Below are positions 28,201 to 37,212 of a DNA stretch of 64,000 nucleotides, one piece after another. The notes under the pieces were generated by a model. The model did no database searches and was not told the DNA's origin. It was given only the letters and a program-made list of their open reading frames with translations. The position numbers and the translations under genes were made by a program. Source of the DNA: Bacteroidaceae bacterium (lineage in GTDB: Bacteria > Bacteroidota > Bacteroidia > Bacteroidales > Bacteroidaceae); the NCBI GenBank assembly GCA_902362375.1, contig CABIVS010000002.1:20462-84461 (forward strand). Direction: 5' to 3'. Every line of letters begins with the position of its first letter. The stretch's first letter is position 1.

Positions 28201-28398
28201 GCTTTTTATTACTATCGTCCGGTCAATGTATATGCGGCACATGGATACGGACCGGTGCTTTGGGCAGGTGCGGAAATGATTTCTCTATTGAAGAATCAGT
28301 ACCCGCAGATGAATGACAGTGCCGTTCAGTATTATCAGGTGAAACAGAAGACGACTGCACCTATTTTTGCCATCGATACAGAAGAAAAGAAAGATTAA
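25216..28398 (+). CDS. PL11 rhamnogalacturonan lyase fused to GH105 unsaturated rhamnogalacturonyl hydrolase
   Basis: ATG 25216 is chosen because MKCITLYFSFCLIAISSIAQ is a clean signal peptide and the promoter's -7 box (25181) lies inside the longer frame that starts at 25123. Residues about 20-620 form a PL11 propeller (SFDIYRNGEKIN, IGDVDGDGEYEIILKWDP, VYDLDGDGHAEVVMKTADG, VGDVDGDGCDEIIYG, NQPTQPGFYFGPEL). Residues about 650-1030 are a GH105 (alpha/alpha)6 barrel (YEWGVTYSALIAAAEATGD, TLWLDDMFMGIPAVAQM, FCWARANGWAMLTACELLDVL). The sequence is open throughout, so the fusion is real here. One enzyme would cut RG-I oligosaccharides by elimination and at once remove the new unsaturated residue. 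No lipobox, so probably periplasmic. Transcribed with the mutarotase gene 18 bases on. Confidence 0.92.
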   Translation: MKCITLYFSFCLIAISSIAQPNYDFSKLKRERLGRGVIAIRENPSTVAVSWRYLSSDPMNESFDIYRNGEKINNHPLKDATFFQDAYTGTESVLYTVKAREGKTESSYQLRANAPSGYLNIPLNRPEDGTTPLGQNYFYTPNDASIGDVDGDGEYEIILKWDPSNAHDNSHDGYTGEVYVDCYKLNGQQLWRINLGKNVRAGAHYTQFMVYDLDGDGHAEVVMKTADGTVDGVGKVIGDVNADYRSEQGRILTGPEYLTVFNGLTGEAMQTIDYVPERGNLMGWGDSRGNRSDRFLACVAYLDGIHPSVVMCRGYYTRTVLAAFDWDGKELKQRWVFDSNNPGCEDYAGQGNHNLRVGDVDGDGCDEIIYGSCAIDHNGKGLYTTKMGHGDAIHLTHFDPSRKGMQVWDCHENKRDGSTYRDAATGEILFQIKDSTDVGRCMAADIDPTQPGVEMWSVASGGIRNVKGEVVKDRVRGLSCNMAVWWDGDLLRELLDRNRISKYNWEKGICERIAIFEGTLSNNGTKANPCLQGDIVGDWREEVLMRTTDNTALRLYVSTIPTDYRFHTFLEDPIYRISIATQNVAYNQPTQPGFYFGPELQGTVFRGCEIPGKKTVVNDSNTPLHLLQPAYQGTYGDLTPGQVKKDIDRVFAYIDKETPARVVDKNTGKLITDYTTMGEEAQLERGAFRLASYEWGVTYSALIAAAEATGDQRYMDYVQNRFRFLAEVAPHFKRVYEEKGTTDPQLLQILTPHALDDAGAVCAAMVKVRVKDRSLPVDGLIENYFDFIQNKEYRLADGTFARNRPQHNTLWLDDMFMGIPAVAQMSRYDKAQKEIYLAEAVRQFLQFADRMFIPEKGLYRHGWVESSTDHPAFCWARANGWAMLTACELLDVLPEDYPQRAKVMDYFRAHVRGVTALQSGEGLWHQLLDRNDSYLETSATAIYVYCLAHAINKGWIDAIAYGPVAHLGWHAVAGKINAEGQVEGTCVGTGMAFDPAFYYYRPVNVYAAHGYGPVLWAGAEMISLLKNQYPQMNDSAVQYYQVKQKTTAPIFAIDTEEKKD

Positions 28399-28416
28399 CT
28401 TTAAATAGATAGAACC

Positions 28417-28731
28417 ATGAAACGAGAAGCTTTTAAAATGTATTTAAAACCCGGATGTGAAGCTGAATATGAGAAAAGACACGCTGCCATCTGGCCCGAA
28501 TTGAAAGCATTGCTTTCCAAGAACGGAGTGTCGGACTATTCGATTTATTGGGATAAGGAGACCAATATCCTGTTTGCTTTCCAGAAAACGGAAGGTGAGG
28601 CCGGTTCGCAGGACTTGGGTAATACGGAGATTGTGCAGAAATGGTGGGACTATATGGCGGATATCATGGAAGTGAATCCGGACAACTCGCCGGTGTCCAT
28701 TCCTTTGCCGGAAGTATTTCACATGGATTGA
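28417..28731 (+). CDS. rhaM: L-rhamnose mutarotase
   Basis: This 104-residue cytoplasmic protein has the whole RhaM signature: MKREAFKMYLKPG, then YEKRHAAIWPEL with the active-site His at residue 22, Tyr41 in DYSIYWD, and the WWDYMADIMEVNPDN block near the C-terminus. It converts alpha- and beta-L-rhamnose so that rhamnose isomerase receives the right anomer. Its place behind PL11-GH105 ties the locus to rhamnose-containing polymer and supports RG-I as substrate. Confidence 0.95.
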   Translation: MKREAFKMYLKPGCEAEYEKRHAAIWPELKALLSKNGVSDYSIYWDKETNILFAFQKTEGEAGSQDLGNTEIVQKWWDYMADIMEVNPDNSPVSIPLPEVFHMD

Positions 28732-28782
28732 TTTTTTAGTAATTAGGTTCGTTGTTTCTTTTATTATCTCAACTATCTTGAT

Positions 28783-28790
28783 TATTTTTG
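28783..28790 (+). promoter_or_regulatory. Probable HTCS promoter (-7 box)
   Basis: TATTTTTG fits TAnnTTTG, 31 bases before the HTCS start. No copy of the shared operator-like element is found upstream, in keeping with a regulator made at a constant low level. Confidence 0.45.
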
Positions 28791-28821
28791 TCCAACATTA
28801 ATTATTAATCTTGGAATCTAT

Positions 28822-31800
28822 ATGATGCAAAGACACCTTTTAATCTTTACCTTTCTTGTTAGTTTTGTGTTGAATGCCTATGGTGCGATAGAGCTTCGTT
28901 CTACACAAATGAGAACGAGTGACGGTCTTCCCAATAACTCTATTCGATACATTTATCAGGATAGCAAAGGTTTTTTGTGGCTGGCTACTTTGAACGGATT
29001 AAGTCGTTATGACGGCAACTCTTTTCTTACTTTCCGTCCGGAAATCGGTGACAAGGTGTCTTTGGCAGACAACCGTATCTACGATCTGACAGAAGATAAA
29101 GATGGCTTTTTGTGGATTTCCACTACACCTGAACTATATAGTTGCTATGATTTGCAACGTGCCCGTTTTGTTGACTATACCGGTTGTGGCGAACTAAGAC
29201 AGAATTATTCAGGGGTATTTGTAGCTGCTAACGGAGATGTCTGGCTTTCCCATTCGGGAAACGGCTGCCGGAAGATGGTACATCAGAAAAATGGTGAGAT
29301 GACATCTACCGTATTCAGGACCGAACGTGGAAACCTGCCGGATAACCGGGTGAAATTCGTGAATGAGGACACCAGTGGGCGTATTTGGATCGGCACTCAA
29401 TGCGGTCTGGTTTCTGTCTCCAACGGGCAATATCGGATAGAAGACCGATTAATCCACTTCACTTCTTCGCTAGCCTATAAGAACGATATGTATTTCCTTA
29501 CAGCAGATGGAGATATCTATTATTATCAGGAGGCTACTCAAAAAATGCAAAAGTTGGCTTCTCTTGCCACTGTGGCAGGGGCGACATCGCCAACCGGAAA
29601 TTTCCTGTTGAAAGATAAGTGGGTGATCCTGACTACTACCGGAGTATATACTTATCAATTTGCTACCGGAGAGATGGCCGCAGATCCTCGCTTGAATATT
29701 AAAAAGGGAGAATTGATACGTGATAATCGTGGAGATTATTGGATATACAATCATACGGGACGACTTACATATGTGCTTGCCGAAACCGGAGAGAGTAAGG
29801 ACTTCCAGTTGATTCCCCAGGATAAGATAAGTTATATCGACTTTGAACGTTATCATATCGTCCATGATTCGCGGGGAATTATTTGGATTTCGACCTATGG
29901 AAATGGGCTTTTCGCTTATAATACTGCCGAAGATAAACTGGAGCATTTTGTGGCGAACATTAATGACCAGAGTCATATCAGTTCGGATTTCCTGCAATAT
30001 GTGATGGAAGATCGTGCTGGTGGCATCTGGGTAGCTTCGGAATATTCAGGCTTGTCCCGTATTTCCGTATTGAATGAAGGAACCTCCCGCATCTATCCCG
30101 AATCCCGTGATTTGTTCGACCGGTCGAACACCATCCGTATGCTTACTAGAATGTCTAATGGAGATATCTGTGTAGGTACGCGTAAGGGGGGATTATACAC
30201 TTTTGATTCGAGCCTTCATTCAAAAATGACCAATCAATATTTCCATTCTAATATCTATGCTCTCACCGAAGACAAGCAGGGACGAATGTGGATGGGAACT
30301 CGTGGAAATGGTCTCAAAGTGGGGGATACCTGGTATTATAATAATCCTTCTGATTTGACAGCCTTATCCGATAATAACGTTTTTGCCATTTATCGCGACC
30401 GTAAAGACCGCATGTGGATAGGAACATTTGGCGGTGGGCTGGAATTGGCTGAACCTACTCCCGACGGTAAATATAAATTCCGTCATTTCTTCCAGCAAAC
30501 ATTCGGGATGAGGATGGTGCGTGTGATAGAAGAAGATGCAAATGGGATGGTGTGGGTAGGAACCAGTGAGGGTATTTGTGTTTTTCATCCGGATTCATTG
30601 ATTGCAGATGCCGATAATTATCATCTTTTCAGTTATACAAACGGAAAGTTTTGCAGTAATGAAATCAAGTGTATCTACCGGGATACGGAAGGGCGGATGT
30701 GGATTGGTACGTCCGGTTCGGGACTGAATCTTTGTGAGCCGCAGGATAACTATTGTTCTTTGAAATATGAACATTACGGAACTTCCGAAGGATTGGTTAA
30801 CGATGTAATCCAGTCCATTCTGGGAGATAAAAAGGGGAATCTCTGGGTTGCCACCGAATATGGTATTTCCAAATTTAATCCGGCTACCCATTCTTTTGAA
30901 AACTATTTCTTTTCTTCCTATACACTGGGAAATGTGTATAGTGAGAATAGCGCCTGTATGCGCGAAGATGGAAAACTGCTTTTTGGCACAAACTACGGAT
31001 TAATAGTGATCGATCCTGAAAAGATACAGGATAACGAAACTTTCTCCCCGGTTGTTTTCACGGATTTATATGTCAATGGAACGCAGATGAATCCGCAGAT
31101 GGAGGACTCTCCGTTAAAGCAATCGTTGGCTTATTCGGACGAAATAACCCTGAAGTTTTTTCAGAACTCATTCTTGATAGATTTCTCTACTTTTGATTAT
31201 TCGGATAGCGGTCATACCAAATATATGTATTGGCTGGAAAATTACGATCAGGGATGGAGTGCTCCTTCTCCTCTGAATTTTGCTTCGTTTAAGTATCTTA
31301 ATCCGGGAACTTATATACTTCACGTCAAGTCGAGCAATGGAACGGGTGTTTGGAATGATAGCGAGACTACACTGAAAATTGTAATTGTCCCTCCATTCTG
31401 GAAAACGACTTGGGCAATGCTGGGTTATGTGCTGTTATTAATCATAGCCTTGTACTTTGCTTTCCGTATCGTTCGTAACTTTAATGGCTTGCGTAACCGC
31501 ATCAATGTAGAAAAGCAGTTGACAGAATATAAACTGGTGTTTTTTACCAATATCTCTCATGAATTCCGTACTCCGCTTACCTTGATTCAGGGAGCATTGG
31601 AGAAGATTCAACGGGTGACTGATATCCCGCGTGAATTGATATATCCGCTGAAAACAATGGATAAGAGCACGCAGCGTATGTTGAGGCTTATCAATCAGTT
31701 GCTGGAATTCAGAAAGATGCAGAATAATAAGCTGGCACTCTCTTTAGAGGAAACGGATGTCATCTCTTTCCTTTATGAAATATTTTTGAGCTTCGGAGAT

Positions 31801-33114
31801 GTAGCGGAACAAAAGAATATGAATTTCCGTTTCCTGCCTTCGGTGCCGTCCTATAAAATGTTTATTGATAAAGGAAATTTGGATAAGGTGACTTATAACC
31901 TGCTTTCAAATGCCTTTAAATATACTCCTTCGAACGGAACAATTATTCTCTCGGTGAATGTGGACGAAGGGAAGCAAACCTTGCAGATTCAGGTTTCGGA
32001 TACGGGAGTCGGCATTCCTAAAGAGAAGCAGAACGAATTGTTCAAGCGATTTATGCAGAGCAACTTCTCCGGTGACAGTATCGGTGTAGGGTTGCATTTG
32101 AGCCATGAACTAGTTCAGGTACATAAAGGAACGATTGAGTATAAGGATAATGAAGGCGGTGGTTCAGTATTTACCGTATGCATTCCGACGGATAAGACGG
32201 TGTATTCGGAGAAAGACTTCCTTGTCCCGGGCAATGTACTGCTGAAAGAGGCGGATGGACATGCGCATCATTTGTTGCAGCTCTCTGAAGAACTTCCTGA
32301 CTCGGAAAAACTGGCTGTTCCTCTGAATAAACGGAAAGTCTTGATTATTGAAGATGACAATGATATTCGTGAATTCTTGAAAGAGGAAATCGGAGCCTAT
32401 TTCGAAGTGGAAGTTGCAGCCGACGGTACGTCCGGATTTGAAAAGGCACGTACGTATGATGCAGATTTGATTATCTGCGATGTCCTGATGCCGGGAATGA
32501 CGGGATTTGAGGTTACTAAGAAGCTGAAATCGGATTTTGATACGAGCCATATTCCTATCATTCTGCTGACTGCTTTGAGTTCGCCGGAGAAACATCTGGA
32601 AGGTATAGAAGCCGGAGCGGATGCTTACATAGCCAAACCGTTTAGTGTAAAATTGTTGTTGGCACGTGTATTCCGCCTGATCGAGCAGCGCGATAAATTG
32701 CGTGAGAAGTTCTCCAGTGAACCGGGTATTGTGCGTCCGGCCATGTGTACCACTGACCGGGATAAAGAATTTGCAGATCGGTTGGCTGCCATCCTTGAAC
32801 AGAACCTCGCCCGGCCTGAATTCTCTATTGATGAGTTTGCACAGATGATGAAGTTGGGACGAACGGTATTTTATCGGAAACTACGTGGAGTAACGGGATA
32901 TTCGCCTAATGAATATTTACGTGTTGTGCGCATGAAGAAAGCAGCCGAGTTGTTACTGTCGGAAGATAATCTGACGGTTGCAGAAGTCTCCTATAAGGTG
33001 GGTATCAGCGATCCTTTCTATTTCAGTAAATGCTTCAAAGCTCAATTCGGAGTAGCACCGTCCGTTTATCAACGTGGTGTGAGTAATGATAATGATTCTC
33101 CGCAGGATTCATAA
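28822..33114 (+). CDS. Hybrid two-component system sensor/regulator (HTCS), probable RG-I sensor
   Basis: This 1430-residue inner-membrane protein fuses sensor and regulator. A signal peptide is followed by a periplasmic two-bladed-propeller sensor with about twelve Reg_prop repeats (WIGTQCGL, WIGTFGGGL, WIGTSGSGL and others) and a Y_Y_Y domain (to about 850). The membrane segment is about 862-884, and the histidine kinase domain has phospho-acceptor His913 in NISHEFRTP. The ATPase lobe has NLLSNAFKYT and DTGVGIP, the receiver domain (about 1171-1285) has phospho-acceptor Asp1220 in CDVLMPG, and an AraC-type DNA-binding domain lies at about 1313-1425. HTCS proteins bind an oligosaccharide in the periplasm and activate their PUL. 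It lies among RG-I genes and is the only local-type regulator in the window, so it is the best candidate to bind the shared 26-base element. Confidence 0.96.
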   Translation: MMQRHLLIFTFLVSFVLNAYGAIELRSTQMRTSDGLPNNSIRYIYQDSKGFLWLATLNGLSRYDGNSFLTFRPEIGDKVSLADNRIYDLTEDKDGFLWISTTPELYSCYDLQRARFVDYTGCGELRQNYSGVFVAANGDVWLSHSGNGCRKMVHQKNGEMTSTVFRTERGNLPDNRVKFVNEDTSGRIWIGTQCGLVSVSNGQYRIEDRLIHFTSSLAYKNDMYFLTADGDIYYYQEATQKMQKLASLATVAGATSPTGNFLLKDKWVILTTTGVYTYQFATGEMAADPRLNIKKGELIRDNRGDYWIYNHTGRLTYVLAETGESKDFQLIPQDKISYIDFERYHIVHDSRGIIWISTYGNGLFAYNTAEDKLEHFVANINDQSHISSDFLQYVMEDRAGGIWVASEYSGLSRISVLNEGTSRIYPESRDLFDRSNTIRMLTRMSNGDICVGTRKGGLYTFDSSLHSKMTNQYFHSNIYALTEDKQGRMWMGTRGNGLKVGDTWYYNNPSDLTALSDNNVFAIYRDRKDRMWIGTFGGGLELAEPTPDGKYKFRHFFQQTFGMRMVRVIEEDANGMVWVGTSEGICVFHPDSLIADADNYHLFSYTNGKFCSNEIKCIYRDTEGRMWIGTSGSGLNLCEPQDNYCSLKYEHYGTSEGLVNDVIQSILGDKKGNLWVATEYGISKFNPATHSFENYFFSSYTLGNVYSENSACMREDGKLLFGTNYGLIVIDPEKIQDNETFSPVVFTDLYVNGTQMNPQMEDSPLKQSLAYSDEITLKFFQNSFLIDFSTFDYSDSGHTKYMYWLENYDQGWSAPSPLNFASFKYLNPGTYILHVKSSNGTGVWNDSETTLKIVIVPPFWKTTWAMLGYVLLLIIALYFAFRIVRNFNGLRNRINVEKQLTEYKLVFFTNISHEFRTPLTLIQGALEKIQRVTDIPRELIYPLKTMDKSTQRMLRLINQLLEFRKMQNNKLALSLEETDVISFLYEIFLSFGDVAEQKNMNFRFLPSVPSYKMFIDKGNLDKVTYNLLSNAFKYTPSNGTIILSVNVDEGKQTLQIQVSDTGVGIPKEKQNELFKRFMQSNFSGDSIGVGLHLSHELVQVHKGTIEYKDNEGGGSVFTVCIPTDKTVYSEKDFLVPGNVLLKEADGHAHHLLQLSEELPDSEKLAVPLNKRKVLIIEDDNDIREFLKEEIGAYFEVEVAADGTSGFEKARTYDADLIICDVLMPGMTGFEVTKKLKSDFDTSHIPIILLTALSSPEKHLEGIEAGADAYIAKPFSVKLLLARVFRLIEQRDKLREKFSSEPGIVRPAMCTTDRDKEFADRLAAILEQNLARPEFSIDEFAQMMKLGRTVFYRKLRGVTGYSPNEYLRVVRMKKAAELLLSEDNLTVAEVSYKVGISDPFYFSKCFKAQFGVAPSVYQRGVSNDNDSPQDS

Positions 33115-33141
33115 GAATAAGATTAATTAAAACAGCATAGT

Positions 33142-34029
33142 ATGAGACTAATTTCTTTTTGTAAAATATTACTTTTAAGCGGTTGCTTTACAACTGTTTG
33201 TACTTCTATGAATGCACAAGACAAAGTTATGAAAAAACAGGATTCGCCTATTGATATAGATTTGTGGCAAAACGGCTTACCCAATACGAATGGGATGGAA
33301 GCCCAGGGATATGATGATAAAAAGAATAATTTCAAACCTAGTATCCGGGTATATTTGCCGAAAGCTTCTCAACAGCCGGCGAGAGCTGTTATTATATGTC
33401 CGGGAGGTGGATACGGGCATTTGGCAATGGCTCACGAGGGGTATGACTGGGCACCGTTTTTCAATGAACAGGGAATAGCTGCTATTGTCTTGAAGTACCG
33501 TATGCCTAATGGTAATCGGGAAGTTCCCATGTCGGATGCATACGAAGCTATTCGTTATGCGAAAGAACATGCTTCTGAATGGAATATTAATCCTGATTGC
33601 ATTGGCATCATGGGATTTTCGGCAGGGGGGCATTTGGCCTCTACAGTGGCTACGCATGCTTCCGAAGAACTTCGTCCTGCTTTTCAGATTCTTTTTTATC
33701 CGGTAATTTCGATGGAACCTAAATACGGGCATGGTGGATCGTGCAGACAGTTTCTAGGTGAAAGAGCAACGGAGGAATTGAAAAAGGAATTTAGTAATGA
33801 GTATCAGGTGGATTCGCTCACACCGAGAGCGTTTATAGCTTTATCCGATGACGACAGGGGTGTGGTACCTATGAATTCTATTCGTTACTATTCTGCTTTG
33901 AAAGAAAAGGAGATACCGGCCGCCATGTATATTTATCCCAGTGGTGGACACGGATGGGGAATGAAAGATAGTTTTAAATTCCGCAATGAAATGTTGATGG
34001 AGCTGAAAGCTTGGCTAATGACTTTTTAG
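33142..34029 (+). CDS. Alpha/beta-hydrolase esterase (acetyl-ester hydrolase type), exported
   Basis: This 295-residue protein has an N-terminal export signal; LSGC near residue 15 could be a lipobox but the signal fits type I cleavage at NAQ too. The fold is a BD-FAE-like alpha/beta hydrolase: oxyanion motif ICPGGGYGHLAM, nucleophile Ser160 in GFSAGGH, Asp among SDDDRGV (236-238) and His270 in GGHGWGM. Such enzymes deacetylate plant polysaccharides or oligosaccharides. It begins 27 bases after the HTCS gene and is convergent with GH2. Exact substrate unknown; pectin acetyl or methyl esters are both possible. Confidence 0.85.
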   Translation: MRLISFCKILLLSGCFTTVCTSMNAQDKVMKKQDSPIDIDLWQNGLPNTNGMEAQGYDDKKNNFKPSIRVYLPKASQQPARAVIICPGGGYGHLAMAHEGYDWAPFFNEQGIAAIVLKYRMPNGNREVPMSDAYEAIRYAKEHASEWNINPDCIGIMGFSAGGHLASTVATHASEELRPAFQILFYPVISMEPKYGHGGSCRQFLGERATEELKKEFSNEYQVDSLTPRAFIALSDDDRGVVPMNSIRYYSALKEKEIPAAMYIYPSGGHGWGMKDSFKFRNEMLMELKAWLMTF

Positions 34030-34071
34030 GGGAGGCTATTAAAGCAGTGCTAATACCTGTTGAGAACTAAT

Positions 34072-37035
34072 TTATTTGATTGTTTCGAGAAATTCTACTT
34101 CAATGATTCTTAACTGATTTTTGCTACTGCTCTTTTCCTGTTCCATTTTATTGGCAGCTTTGGCTTCTACTTCAATGATCTGTCCGAAAGCATCCTTGTC
34201 ACTGGTATTTCCTTTCAGGCGAATGGTTATAGTGTTGGCACGTACCGGCTTTTCTACATTGAGATGAATATACCCCAGACTCTTATCTGTATTTCCGTTC
34301 CAAATCAGGATGTTTCCGGCATATACTTCCAATGGATAACTGCGTGAACGCCACCCTTGCAATTTGATACATATATCGTCTATTTCGGCTTCTCTCTCCA
34401 GTGTATAAGTAATCCAGGCAGTGCTCAACTTACCGTCATTTTTCCATTCCGTCAGTTCGATATCATCATAGCTCTTTTCAGCATCGCTGTTATTGGAACC
34501 GGCTTTTGCTGAAACGATGCGTACACCTTTTTTGCTATCTTGGTAAGAAGGGGTAGAAGGAGTCTCACCCCTGTCCAGTTGTCCTTTTAAAGTCTCCTGC
34601 GGGAGATAAGTGCTTAAACCTTCAGTAACTTTTACAGGCACTGTTTCCAATGTGAGTGTGGCGGCAAGTAATCCTTTAGCCTGTGCTGTCAGAGTTACTT
34701 TTCCGGCAGTGGTTGTGCTACGGATCAGTGCACGGTTGATGCCACATTCTACCGGAAGTTTTGTATCAAGGATATGATTGTTTTCACCTTGAGCAATCCC
34801 TCCACGCCATTCTGCTTGACCGTTGAGTGTGAATTGAACCGTACGATTATCCAATGGGCAACGTTTTCCGTCTTTATCTACAACTTCCACCTGTATTAAA
34901 GCCATGTCTGCACCATCTCCATGGAATCCTTCGGGATTTTGAATAGCGGTAAGTTTCAGTTTGGCTGGTTCACCGGCTGTATGTATAGCGTAGCGGCTGA
35001 TTTCTTTTCCTGCTTGATTATAGCTGACTGCTTCCAGTTTACCCGGTTTGAATGTTATGTTGTCAAAAGTAAAGAGGAAATTGTATTGGCGTTTGCCTTT
35101 ACCCAGAGATTTACCATTCAGGAAAAGTTCCACCTCTTCCCCGGTAGATACCACATGTATGGGTTTTACTGTATTTTCAGGATAATTCCAGTGTCCGATA
35201 ATGTAGGTCTGGTCTTCTTCCGTATCTACCCATCCGTTCCACATCACCTGATGTGCATAGAAGGCGTCTTTCTCAATACGCATAGCATCTGTCACTCCAC
35301 TTCTGCGATAGTTTTCCGCTCCCCGGTAATGGGTATTGGTGTCAGAGAAGATAATTTTAGTGCCGCCGGAGCTGACCCTGTTGCCTGTTCCGGGACGCTC
35401 ACGCCAATAATCATACCAGCGGGCTATCATGGTAATGGCAAATTCATCTTGGTTACGGTTATAATCAGTAGCCGGTTTACCTTTATAAAGCGGACCGTCA
35501 CCCTCTTTATGGAAAGGATAGCTGTATTCGTCCCAGTATTTTCTTAAACCTTCGTCGCGGCAATATTCGGTAGCCCACATCGGATGATGCTCACTTCGGT
35601 TGATATACAGCATTTCGCCACCGTATTCCGCTTCACGAATATCCAACATTTCACGTGAACCGATAGCACGTCCGCCAAACGGATCATATTTGTCACGGAC
35701 AGCTTTCATCTCTATCATGTGTTCACGGCTGATAGCTTTGTTGCCACATTCGTAGAACAAGATACTCGGGTTGTTGCGGTTATAAATGATTGCATCGCGC
35801 ATCAGTTCCACCCGTTGCTCCCATTGGCGTCCCTCACGGTCTTTTTCCGCATCTCCGGCAGGCATTGCCTGTATCAGACCTACACGGTCGCAAGATTCTA
35901 CATCTTGTTTCCATGGAGTGACGTGCATCCAACGAACCAGGTTTGCATTTCCTTTTACCATTAGACCATTAGAAAAGTCGCTTAACCAGGCTGGTACGGA
36001 CAGACCTACTGCAGGCCATTCATTGCTGGTACGTTGTGCATATCCCTTCATTTGGATAACACGGTCGTTCAATTCTATTTTTCCTTCAACAAAGCGTGTT
36101 TTACGGAATCCGGTGCGGGTGCTGACTTCATCGAATATCTGATTGCTGTCATCTTTCAAGGCAGTTTTTACCGTATACAGGTAACCATATCCCCAACTCC
36201 AGAAATGAAGATTATTGATAATGGCGGATGCCTTTACCGTTTTAGTCTCTCCTGCTTTTAAAGTCACTTTATCACCTTGGAAAGTTTTCAATCGTTTGCC
36301 ATCGGCATCAAGTACAGTCACTTGATAACTGAACTGGCGGGGAGATTTACTGTCGTTTCTGACTTCTGATTCGGCATGAATGGTTGCTTTATGCCCTTTT
36401 ATATCGAAATCTTTGGCGTACACATAAACACCTGTTGTTTTCAGGTTACTGTATAAGGGAAGAGTTTGATATACATTATCGGTAACGTACAGAAATACAT
36501 TTTTGGGGATACCGCCATAGTTAGCATTGAAATTGCGGTCGTTCCACTGAAATTTGGAGTTGGTTCCCTCTTCTCTGTACATCCAGTTGTTATCGGTGCG
36601 AACGGCAATTACGTTTTCACCCTCCTTCATATATGGAGTCAGGTCGAATCCCACTGCCATTACGCCATTTTCGTGTCTGCCCAGATTATGACCGTTGAGA
36701 TAGAAGTCTCCACGTTGACGTACTCCTTCGAACTCGATAAATACTTTCTGGTTACTTTTCAGTTCCGGAATCCGGAAACTTTTGCGATACCACACCACTG
36801 TGTCTGTCAATTGTTCGATGGAGAGTTTAAATGCTTCATCTTCATTGAAAGCATGAGGCAAAGTTACTTGCTTCCATTCACTGTCGTCGAATTTAGTGTC
36901 TTTGGCTTTAGGAAATTCTCCTATTTGCAGCTTCCATTCACTGTTGAAGTTGTATTTTTTGCGTTCGGCCGCCTGACTGTTGATAATAGACAGTGTGATC
37001 AGCAGAAAAACGAAAAGATATAATTGGTGTTTCAT
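34072..37035 (-). CDS. Glycoside hydrolase family 2, beta-galactosidase-like, with C-terminal carbohydrate-binding-type domain
   Basis: ATG 37035 (MKHQLYLFVFLLITLSIINSQA) is preferred to the TTG at 37044. Domains are the GH2 N-terminal jelly roll (WYRKSFRIPEL, FEGVRQRGDFYLNGHNLGRHENG), an Ig-like domain, the TIM barrel (to about 600), a DUF4982-type domain (VELFLNGKSLGKG), another Ig-like domain, and a discoidin-like C-terminal domain (about 850-960). The nucleophile is probably Glu in WATEYC. At the acid/base position, where GH2 enzymes have GNE, this one has YECGNK: Lys follows GN and a Glu stands three residues before the Asn. It probably trims galactosyl or uronosyl side groups of RG-I. 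It is divergent from GH28 and its promoter bears the shared element. Confidence 0.87.
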   Translation of the reverse strand: MKHQLYLFVFLLITLSIINSQAAERKKYNFNSEWKLQIGEFPKAKDTKFDDSEWKQVTLPHAFNEDEAFKLSIEQLTDTVVWYRKSFRIPELKSNQKVFIEFEGVRQRGDFYLNGHNLGRHENGVMAVGFDLTPYMKEGENVIAVRTDNNWMYREEGTNSKFQWNDRNFNANYGGIPKNVFLYVTDNVYQTLPLYSNLKTTGVYVYAKDFDIKGHKATIHAESEVRNDSKSPRQFSYQVTVLDADGKRLKTFQGDKVTLKAGETKTVKASAIINNLHFWSWGYGYLYTVKTALKDDSNQIFDEVSTRTGFRKTRFVEGKIELNDRVIQMKGYAQRTSNEWPAVGLSVPAWLSDFSNGLMVKGNANLVRWMHVTPWKQDVESCDRVGLIQAMPAGDAEKDREGRQWEQRVELMRDAIIYNRNNPSILFYECGNKAISREHMIEMKAVRDKYDPFGGRAIGSREMLDIREAEYGGEMLYINRSEHHPMWATEYCRDEGLRKYWDEYSYPFHKEGDGPLYKGKPATDYNRNQDEFAITMIARWYDYWRERPGTGNRVSSGGTKIIFSDTNTHYRGAENYRRSGVTDAMRIEKDAFYAHQVMWNGWVDTEEDQTYIIGHWNYPENTVKPIHVVSTGEEVELFLNGKSLGKGKRQYNFLFTFDNITFKPGKLEAVSYNQAGKEISRYAIHTAGEPAKLKLTAIQNPEGFHGDGADMALIQVEVVDKDGKRCPLDNRTVQFTLNGQAEWRGGIAQGENNHILDTKLPVECGINRALIRSTTTAGKVTLTAQAKGLLAATLTLETVPVKVTEGLSTYLPQETLKGQLDRGETPSTPSYQDSKKGVRIVSAKAGSNNSDAEKSYDDIELTEWKNDGKLSTAWITYTLEREAEIDDICIKLQGWRSRSYPLEVYAGNILIWNGNTDKSLGYIHLNVEKPVRANTITIRLKGNTSDKDAFGQIIEVEAKAANKMEQEKSSSKNQLRIIEVEFLETIK

Positions 37036-37063
37036 GATAATCAATAATATATTTATTCACTCG

Positions 37064-37115
37064 CAAAATTACTTCTTTTTTGAATGTATGAAATGGAGAA
37101 ATGTACAAAGATTAT
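37064..37115 (-). promoter_or_regulatory. GH2 promoter with operator-like element
   Basis: On the minus strand the -7 box is TAATTTTG at 37071-37064. The operator-like element is at 37115-37090 (core TGTACATTTCTCCATT), with its CCAT 25 bases upstream of the -7 box, one base short of the usual spacing. Confidence 0.55.
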
Positions 37116-37175
37116 ATACAATTGTGCACCTTTTGAAATTAATTTAAAAATAATTCTTCTTATGGGCGGGATGCT

Positions 37176-37207
37176 CTTGACAAAACCTTTTTTATGTTGT
37201 ATATTTG
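37176..37207 (+). promoter_or_regulatory. Promoter of a candidate small RNA
   Basis: CTTG (37176-37179) and TATATTTG (37200-37207) are separated by exactly 20 bases, the layout of a Bacteroides housekeeping promoter. No operator-like element is present. No long gene follows; a strong terminator lies about 130 bases on. Confidence 0.5.
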
Positions 37208-37212
37208 TGGAT

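Noticed and set aside
25123..28398. PL11-GH105 as an assembly artefact joining two genes
   Set aside because: The frame is continuous with a natural linker of about 30 residues and no leftover start, stop or signal peptide between the domains.
28732..28821. Shared operator-like element before the HTCS gene
   Set aside because: I looked 20-45 bases upstream of its -7 box and found no CCAT block or core match, so autoregulation through this element is not supported.
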